The notes beneath the pieces were generated by a model, which saw only the letters and a program-made list of their open reading frames with translations, did no database searches and was not told where the DNA came from. 64,000 nt of DNA, from positions 62,001 to 126,000 of the forward strand of contig NZ_JAQKGV010000007.1 in the NCBI RefSeq assembly GCF_028617075.1, given 5' to 3'. The position numbers and the translations under genes are program-made. Positions 59,066 through 64,000 of this stretch are shown piece after piece. Every line of letters starts with the position of its first letter. Positions within the stretch are counted from its first letter, which is position 1. This DNA is from Rubrobacter calidifluminis (GTDB lineage Bacteria; Actinomycetota; Rubrobacteria; Rubrobacterales; Rubrobacteraceae).

Positions 59066-59277
59066 AGCCGCCCCCTCGCCTCGAGGCGCTCCCACACGAT
59101 GCGCCAGGTCTCTTCACGCTCGAGCGCGACCGCCGCCACGAACAGCCGCCGCGCCACCCGCGCCCGCAGCGTCGGCCGTCCGCAGGCCGCAAGCCGCGCA
59201 AGCCTCCTCTCCTCCGCCTCTCTCAACCTCTCCCTCTCCCGTTGCTTCGCCACCTGATGATCTCCGTAGTACGACAC
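59062..59277 (-). CDS. Small basic helical protein (71 aa)
   Basis: A short, highly charged helical protein (QRERERLREAEERRLARLAACG, then LRARVARRLFVAAVALEREETWRIVWERLEARG). It resembles small helical proteins often found beside actinobacterial regulators, but I know no function. It is the first gene of the exporter operon, its stop overlapping the ATPase start. It lies about 140 bp after the leader terminator. Confidence 0.65.
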   Translation of the reverse strand: MSYYGDHQVAKQRERERLREAEERRLARLAACGRPTLRARVARRLFVAAVALEREETWRIVWERLEARGRL

Positions 59278-59416
59278 GACCCAGACTCCTTCCCACTCCC
59301 AAGCCGTCCTCAGAATGCCCTGCCCTCTCTCCCAAAGGACCGGAGGCTACGAAAGATCCGGGTGCGGACGCACAAGATTTCGGGCCCCCGGTCCTGATGT
59401 CCGGAGGCCCTCTGGC

Positions 59417-59442
59417 AAAAGATGCCGCTGGTTCAGCGCATC
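59417..59442 (-). terminator. Attenuator-type terminator at the end of the leader ORF
   Basis: Stem GATG-CGCTG, loop AAC, CAGCG-(G)-CATC with one bulged G, followed by TTTT. Its 5' arm overlaps the leader ORF's TGA, so a ribosome at the stop codon would cover the stem. It lies upstream of the 71-aa, ATPase and permease genes. Confidence 0.75.
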
Positions 59443-59539
59443 AACGAGGGTGAGAGGACATCAGGGCGCACCTCTCCGCAAGCAGGCCGTCGGTCACCGC
59501 GATGACCGCCGCCGCGCTGTTCATAAGACGGATCAGCAC
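59441..59539 (-). CDS. Leader peptide (32 aa) of the ABC exporter operon
   Basis: GTG at 59539 starts a 32-residue peptide (MLIRLMNSAAAVIAVTDGLL, then AERCALMSSHPR). The bases before it, GAAAGGGGTGA, are almost the full complement of the 16S rRNA 3' end and lie at ideal spacing. The ORF's own 3' end, TGTCCTCTCACCC, is exactly complementary to GGGTGAGAGG at the ribosome-binding site and also to GAGGACA just before it, so competing RNA folds are possible. A terminator begins at the stop codon. I infer an attenuator peptide; no protein function is needed. Confidence 0.7.
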   Translation of the reverse strand: MLIRLMNSAAAVIAVTDGLLAERCALMSSHPR

Positions 59540-59582
59540 CTCTCACCCCTTTCTGTCCTCGGGTCGTCTCTCAACGACGGCC

Positions 59583-59611
59583 AGCCTACCATCCCGCCAG
59601 ACGCTCGTCAA
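59583..59611 (-). promoter_or_regulatory. Promoter of the leader and exporter operon
   Basis: TTGACG at 59611-59606, a 17-bp spacer and TAGGCT at 59588-59583 on the minus strand, placing the start near 59576. The transcript would run about 160 nt to the leader terminator. The rest of the gap from here to 59666 is AT-rich and empty. Confidence 0.7.
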
Positions 59612-59666
59612 GTGAGTTACGCAAAATTTCTTCAACCCCGCTTCAAAAAAGTTAACAAAAGTTGAG

Positions 59667-61232
59667 TTAAGGACCTCGTTTCTCGAAGTGGAGGGGCTCG
59701 AAGCGGCGGGGGGTGGCGAGCAGCACTACTATACCGAGGAGGGCGAAGGCGGCGAGCGCGAGGAAGACGTGGTGGGCGGCGAGGTAGAGGCCGTGGCGTA
59801 CGTAGGAGGCGGCCTGACTGTCCAGGGTGTGGGCTCCGTTCCCGCCGAGCAGGCGACTCGCGGCGTCGACGGTATGGGGGACGCGCCCCGAGATGTCCGA
59901 AGGAGCACGGGAGAGCCAGCCGAGCAGGGCGGAGTTGGCGATGGTGCCGAAGAGCGCGGCGCCGACGGCCTGACCGAGCTGACGGGTGAACATGTTGGCG
60001 CCGGTGACCGTCCCGCGCCGCTCCCAGCCGACGACCTGCTGCAGACCGACGACGATGGGGGTGGAGAGGAGGCCGAGCCCGAGCCCCATGATGAAGCTTC
60101 CGGCGGTGGCGAGCCACAGGGGGGAGGATTGCGGGAGGAGGCTGAAGACGACGCCGGAGGCCAGGCAGAAGAGGGAGCCGATGAGCGCGGTGTCGCGGAA
60201 GCCTATCCTGAGGTAGAGGCGTCCGGAGAAGGTGGAGGCCAGCGGCCAGCCGATCGACATCACCGCGAGGGAGAAGCCGGCGGCGACGGCTCCCGCACCG
60301 AGCACTCCCTGGGCGTAGGTCGGGAGGAAGGTGGTCAGCCCGATCGTGAGCAGCCCGAGCACCGCCGCCGAGAGGTTCGCCCCGACGAGGAGTCGGCGCC
60401 CGAAGACCCAGGGCGGGAGCGTGGGCTCGGCGGCGCGGTGCTCACGCCGGACGAAGGCCGCCAGGAGCAGGATGGCGAGGACGAACACCCCGACGATCTG
60501 TGGCGAGAGCCAGGGCCAGCCGACCCCGCCCTCGAGCAACCCGAAGATGACGAGCCCCACCCCGAGCGCGAGTAGCGCCGCTCCCTGGTAGTCGAGCTCA
60601 TGATGCGTCTTCTCGACGCTCTCCTTCAGATAAATCCCGACGACGAGCAGCGCCAGCGCGCCCACGGGGAGGTTTATGTAGAAGATCCAACGCCACGAGG
60701 CATACTCGGAGAGCAGCCCGCCGAGCGCCGGGCCCACGACCGCAGAGATGCCCCACACGCTGGAGAGCGCGCCCTGGATGCGGGCCCGCTCACGCACGTC
60801 GTACATGTCGCCGGCGAGCGTGGTGACCGTCGGCTGTATCGCCCCGGCTCCCACCCCCTGCACCGCCCGGAAGGCGATGAGCGAGATCATGCTGAAGGAG
60901 AGACCGCACAACACCGACCCGAGCAGGAACACCCCGGTCCCGAAGAAGAGCACCGGCTTGCGACCGTAGAGGTCGGAGAGCTTGCCGTAGATCGGCACCA
61001 TCACCGCCTGCACGAGCAGGTAGATCGAGAAGACCCAGGTGAAGAGCGAGAAACCGCCGAGGTCGCGCACGATCGAGGGCACGGCCGTCGAGACTATCGT
61101 CGCATCCATCGCCGCGAGCCCCATCGCAAGCACGAGCCCGAAGAGCACCCGTCCCCTGTGCAGGTACCCGCCGGCAGCCTCCCTTTGCGTCCGTGATCCC
61201 GTATCCAATCCGCTCCTCGTACGCCGATGCAC
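59667..61232 (-). CDS. DHA2-family multidrug MFS transporter
   Basis: A 521-residue transporter with about fourteen hydrophobic helices. Motif A-like YGKLSDLYGRKPVLF lies between helices 2 and 3, R in FRAVQGVGAGAIQP fits motif B, and motif C ISAVVGPALGGLLSEYASWRWIFYINLP in helix 5 marks a proton-coupled antiporter of the EmrB/QacA type. It exports hydrophobic drugs. The GTG start at 61232 lies 12 nt after TAATAT, a probable -10, with little leader. No regulator gene is adjacent. Confidence 0.92.
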   Translation of the reverse strand: MHRRTRSGLDTGSRTQREAAGGYLHRGRVLFGLVLAMGLAAMDATIVSTAVPSIVRDLGGFSLFTWVFSIYLLVQAVMVPIYGKLSDLYGRKPVLFFGTGVFLLGSVLCGLSFSMISLIAFRAVQGVGAGAIQPTVTTLAGDMYDVRERARIQGALSSVWGISAVVGPALGGLLSEYASWRWIFYINLPVGALALLVVGIYLKESVEKTHHELDYQGAALLALGVGLVIFGLLEGGVGWPWLSPQIVGVFVLAILLLAAFVRREHRAAEPTLPPWVFGRRLLVGANLSAAVLGLLTIGLTTFLPTYAQGVLGAGAVAAGFSLAVMSIGWPLASTFSGRLYLRIGFRDTALIGSLFCLASGVVFSLLPQSSPLWLATAGSFIMGLGLGLLSTPIVVGLQQVVGWERRGTVTGANMFTRQLGQAVGAALFGTIANSALLGWLSRAPSDISGRVPHTVDAASRLLGGNGAHTLDSQAASYVRHGLYLAAHHVFLALAAFALLGIVVLLATPRRFEPLHFEKRGP

Positions 61233-61320
61233 TTACGTCCACAAATATTACTGTTCGTATACGTGCGCGTACGGGTTCCGGGGATAAAATCTTCACGGAG
61301 CTTCACGGGAGGTGGAAAGC

Positions 61321-62136
61321 TTGGCTTACGGCATCGAGGAGTCGCAGGTTTCCTTCAGGGGTGACGGCAGGGATCTCGAGGCGTACCTCGCGGTCCCGGA
61401 GGGTGCGGGAGGCGGGTTGCCCGCGGTCGTCGTGATCCAGGAGATCTGGGGCCTGGAGGAGCACATCAGGGACGTGGCGCGGCGTTTCGCCGCCGAAGGG
61501 TACGTGGCGCTCGCTCCTGATCTCTACACCGGGGAGTGGAACGAGAAGCTCACCCCGGAGCGCGTCGCGCGGGCGATGGGCTTCCTGCGGGGGGCTTCTC
61601 AGGAGGTCCAGCGCGACCCGGACAAGCTCGAGAGCGCGCTCTCGGAGAAGCCGCAGGAGGAGAAGGATGCGGTCATGATCCTGCGGCGCCTGCTCACCCC
61701 CGAGCAGCGGATGGCTTTCGCCCGGGATCTCGTCGGCGCGGTGCACTACCTGCAGAAGAGGCCCGAGGTGGACCCCGGGCGCATCGGGAGCGTGGGGTTC
61801 TGCATGGGCGGGGGCATCTCGGCCGATCTCGCCGTGGTGTGCCCGGAGCTCGCGGCGGCGGTCATCTTCTACGGGCAGAACCCGCCGCTCGATCGGGTGC
61901 CGGAGATAAACGCCCCGGTGCTCGGCATCTACGGGGAGGAAGACAAAGGCATCACCGGGGCCGTCCCGGAGCTGGAGAGGGCCATGAGGGAGGCGGGCAA
62001 GGACTTCCGCTACCACGTCTACCCCGGCGCCCCGCACGCCTTCTTCAACGACACCCGCCCCAACTACCGGAAGGAGTCCGCCGGGGACGCCTGGCGGCGC
62101 ACGCTCGAGTTCTTCGGGGAGACGCTGGGCCGCTAA
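61321..62136 (+). CDS. Dienelactone-hydrolase-family alpha/beta hydrolase
   Basis: A 271-residue hydrolase: catalytic Cys in GFCMGGG, Asp in YGEEDKGI and His in GAPHAFFND, with the family start VVVIQEIWGLEEHIRDVARRFAAEGYVALAPDL. It hydrolyses dienelactones or related esters in aromatic or ester catabolism. TTG 61321 is favoured by GGGAGGTGGAAAGC directly upstream; a GTG at 61312 is also in frame. A TAAAAT box lies upstream. It stands alone on the plus strand. Confidence 0.92.
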   Translation: MAYGIEESQVSFRGDGRDLEAYLAVPEGAGGGLPAVVVIQEIWGLEEHIRDVARRFAAEGYVALAPDLYTGEWNEKLTPERVARAMGFLRGASQEVQRDPDKLESALSEKPQEEKDAVMILRRLLTPEQRMAFARDLVGAVHYLQKRPEVDPGRIGSVGFCMGGGISADLAVVCPELAAAVIFYGQNPPLDRVPEINAPVLGIYGEEDKGITGAVPELERAMREAGKDFRYHVYPGAPHAFFNDTRPNYRKESAGDAWRRTLEFFGETLGR

Positions 62137-62181
62137 CCCGAGGGATCGCTCCTCGTCGGGCTCTCGATCCCCGCACCGCCT

Positions 62182-62760
62182 TCAGCGAAAGAGGGCGTGG
62201 TACTCCTCGTTCGGAATCATGCCGCAGGCGAGCGACATCCGGTTGGTGAAGTTGTACATCGCGGCGATCTCGGCCACGTCCCACACCTCCTCCAGCGTGA
62301 GCCCGTAGCCCTGCAGACGCTCGATGTCTTCCGGGGTGCACTCGAGCGGCTCCTTCGTTACCTTGACCGCGTAGTCGAGGATCGCCCGGGTGCGCTCGTC
62401 GAGCCCGGCCCGGCGGTAGTCGAGCGTGATCCTGTCGGCCGCGACCGGATCTCCGAGCGCCCGCCGCAGTTCGGCACCATGCGCCACCAGGCAGTAGAGG
62501 CAGCCGTTCTCCATCGAGACGGCGACCGCGATCATCTCACGCTCGGCCTCGCTCAGGTTGTCCGTGGGGACGTGGAGTTGTTTGTAGTGGTTGAACCAAG
62601 CCGAGAGACGCTCGGGCCGGAAGCTGTACGCCCGGAAGACGTTGGGTACGAACCCCAGGTTCTCCTTCGCCTTGCGGAAGAGCCCCTGCAGGTTCTCCGG
62701 CAGCTCGGATTCGTCGGGCACCGGGAACCAGCTTATCGGGACGCCGGTCTTCTGGGCCAT
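62182..62760 (-). CDS. Peroxidase-related AhpD-like (carboxymuconolactone decarboxylase) protein
   Basis: A 192-residue protein with the redox CxxC active site CLYCLVAHG and E/H in [13 protein letters not shown], preceded by [16 protein letters not shown]. The length and layout match the peroxidase-related subgroup of AhpD-like proteins, which reduce hydroperoxides or act as thiol carriers. It is a single gene between convergent dienelactone hydrolase and aldo/keto reductase. Oxidative-stress defence is a reasonable role. Confidence 0.9.
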   Translation of the reverse strand: MAQKTGVPISWFPVPDESELPENLQGLFRKAKENLGFVPNVFRAYSFRPERLSAWFNHYKQLHVPTDNLSEAEREMIAVAVSMENGCLYCLVAHGAELRRALGDPVAADRITLDYRRAGLDERTRAILDYAVKVTKEPLECTPEDIERLQGYGLTLEEVWDVAEIAAMYNFTNRMSLACGMIPNEEYHALFR

Positions 62761-62821
62761 CTCTCTAGCACCGCCTTTCTCCTCTCCTGCGACAGCGGCC
62801 CTATCTTACCCTCCCTGAACC

Positions 62822-63808
62822 TCAGCGGTTCACCGCGCGCATCCCGGCCTCGTCGTAGCGCTCCCCGGCCGCGGCGCCCTTCGGAGCGACCTCGTCGATG
62901 CGCCGCAGATCCTCCTCCGTCAGCTCTATCTCGACGGCCGCGGCGTTCTCCTCCAGGTAGCGGCGGCGCTTGGTGCCGGGGATGGGCACGATATCCTCCC
63001 CCTGGTGCAACAGCCAGGCCAGCGCGAGCTGGCTCGCGGTGACGCCCTTCTCGTCGGCGATCTGCCTCACCCTATCCACGAGCTGGAGGTTCTTCTTGAA
63101 GTTCTCGCCCTGAAAGCGCGGGGAGTTGCGCCGGTAGTCGCCTTCGGGAAGGTCCTCGAAGCGGCGGAACCGCCCGGTCAGGAAGCCGCGCCCGAGCGGG
63201 CTGTAGGCGACGAATCCTATCCCGAGCTCGCGGCAGGTGGGCAGGATCTCGTCCTCCGGATCCCGGCTCCAGAGCGAGTACTCGGTCTGAAGGGCGGTGA
63301 CCGGGTGCACCGCGTGCGCTTTGCGGATCGTCTCCGGCGCGGCCTCGGAGATCCCGAGGTAGCGTACCTTGCCGGCCTCGACGAGCTCCTTCATCGCCCC
63401 CCAGGTCTCCTCTACGGGGGTGTCGGGGTCGACCCGGTGCTGGTAGTAGAGGTCTATGTGGTCGACGCCGAGGCGCTTCAGCGAGGCGTCGCAGGCCTTC
63501 CTCACGTAGTCGGGCTTGCCGCTGATGCCGAGCCGGGTCCCGTCCTCGGCGCGCACGTTTCCGAACTTGGTCGCGAGGACGACCTCCTCACGCCGGTCCT
63601 TTATCGCCCGGCCGACGAGCCGCTCGTTGGTGAACGGCCCGTACATGTCCGCGGTGTCCAGGAAGTTTATGCCGAGGTCGAGCGCCCGGTGGATCGTGGC
63701 GATCGACTCCTCCTCGTCCGGGGTGCCGTAGAACTCGCTCATCCCCATGCATCCGAGCCCGATCTCCGACACGACGAGCCCCTGGCTGCCCAGAGCGCGT
63801 CTCTCCAT
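62822..63808 (-). CDS. Aldo/keto reductase
   Basis: A 328-residue TIM-barrel reductase with the tetrad seen as D and Y in DTADMYG, K in LATKFG and H in YYQHRVD. The NADPH-binding C-terminal part has [13 protein letters not shown] and [16 protein letters not shown]. It reduces aldehydes or ketones with NADPH. ATG 63808 has AAGGAGGG 4 nt upstream; the longer open frame to 63931 is not used. It is followed to the right by an alcohol dehydrogenase gene on the same strand. Confidence 0.93.
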   Translation of the reverse strand: MERRALGSQGLVVSEIGLGCMGMSEFYGTPDEEESIATIHRALDLGINFLDTADMYGPFTNERLVGRAIKDRREEVVLATKFGNVRAEDGTRLGISGKPDYVRKACDASLKRLGVDHIDLYYQHRVDPDTPVEETWGAMKELVEAGKVRYLGISEAAPETIRKAHAVHPVTALQTEYSLWSRDPEDEILPTCRELGIGFVAYSPLGRGFLTGRFRRFEDLPEGDYRRNSPRFQGENFKKNLQLVDRVRQIADEKGVTASQLALAWLLHQGEDIVPIPGTKRRRYLEENAAAVEIELTEEDLRRIDEVAPKGAAAGERYDEAGMRAVNR

Positions 63809-63878
63809 ATCACCCTCCTTCGAAAAAGCCTCCGCAAAACCAGGGTATGTTTTCCCGGGGTAAGCTCCTCCCGAAACC

Positions 63879-64000
63879 TCAGCCCACGGTGACGACCGCG
63901 GAGCCTTCGATCCTGCCTTCGCGGAGCACATCGAGCGCCTCGTTGGTTCGCTCGAGCGGGAAGGTCTCCACGGTGGTGCGGATCGGGACCTTCGGCGCCA
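63879..64000 (-). CDS. Zinc-type alcohol dehydrogenase, C-terminal end (cut by window edge)
   Basis: The last 40 residues are visible and end in a TGA at 63879-63881. [27 protein letters not shown] followed by SAVVTVG matches the C-terminal helix and strand of medium-chain zinc-dependent alcohol dehydrogenases ([24 protein letters not shown]). The rest lies outside the window. It is on the same strand as the aldo/keto reductase, about 70 bp upstream of it, so they may be cotranscribed. Confidence 0.8.
   Translation of the reverse strand, partial: APKVPIRTTVETFPLERTNEALDVLREGRIEGSAVVTVG

Noticed and set aside
59278-59666. Plus-strand ORF at 59315-59665 in the gap before the MFS gene
   Set aside because: It lacks a ribosome-binding site and overlaps, on the other strand, a coherent promoter, leader ORF and terminator.
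1-64000. Search for tRNA, rRNA, CRISPR arrays, insertion sequences and attachment sites
   Set aside because: No cloverleaf with a TTCGA arm, no regularly spaced repeats, no transposase motifs and no terminal inverted repeats were seen by reading; a tRNAscan or ISfinder run would settle this.

Overview
The window is high-GC DNA with tightly packed, mostly co-directional genes, many GTG/TTG starts, Shine-Dalgarno sites near AGGAGG, and several -10 boxes placed 6-7 nt before a start codon (likely leaderless mRNAs). A surface protein ending in LPNTG, a MarP-type CvpA/serine protease, a YdbS/YdbT pair, Tat-type signals and a complete NurA-HerA-Mre11-Rad50 set suggest a deep-branching, stress-resistant Gram-positive actinobacterium of the Rubrobacter type. 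That assignment is inference; no rRNA or other marker gene is present. I found no tRNA, rRNA, insertion sequence or CRISPR array.

Layout. 1-10,600: end of a PIN-domain gene, a sulfotransferase, small secreted proteins, an OmpR-type two-component system, a class I terpene synthase, a GGDEF-EAL enzyme, a 2Fe-2S ferredoxin and a large universal-stress/PCP_red/rubredoxin-like fusion. 10,600-17,300: a TetR-controlled ABC exporter (its ATPase has an apparent frameshift at the 5' end), MarP-like protease, RlmN and two bacterial PH-domain membrane proteins. 17,350-26,560: a leftward operon M20 peptidase, unknown protein, NurA, HerA, Mre11/SbcD, Rad50/SbcC, an archaeal-style DNA-end resection module. 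26,690-29,290: membrane and secreted proteins (CAP domain, LPNTG surface protein).

29,400-43,300 is a cell-surface polysaccharide cluster: TPR protein, remnants of a Wzz/BY-kinase gene, Wzy/ligase-like polymerase, two sulfotransferases, a GT4 glycosyltransferase, a WecG/TagA transferase, a secreted C39-like peptidase, an initiating sugar-phosphate transferase, a sulfatase-superfamily enzyme with Thr at the nucleophile position, and a Wzx flippase. Together these predict a sulfated exopolysaccharide made by the Wzx/Wzy route.

43,280-48,850 runs leftward: a MacB/FtsX-type ABC transporter, a lower-GC segment with a small secreted Cys-containing protein, an orphan LuxR-type response regulator beside an 18-nt palindrome, a molybdopterin oxidoreductase and an ATC-hydrolase-like protein. 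At 48,885-49,029 the plus strand carries a strongly folded RNA with an S-box (SAM riboswitch)-like core and an intrinsic terminator, but no sense gene downstream; it points into the 3' end of an alkaline phosphatase gene, which has three 11-bp PHO-box-like repeats upstream.

50,500-64,000: Hsp20, an XRE regulator, a stand-alone PCP_red protein with two small-metabolism partners, two ABC-2 exporters, a penicillin-acylase-family hydrolase, a DHA2 drug transporter, dienelactone hydrolase, AhpD-like protein, aldo/keto reductase and the end of an alcohol dehydrogenase. The second exporter operon is preceded by a complete leader: promoter, strong Shine-Dalgarno, 32-codon ORF, and a terminator whose stem overlaps the ORF's stop codon, which looks like an undescribed attenuator.
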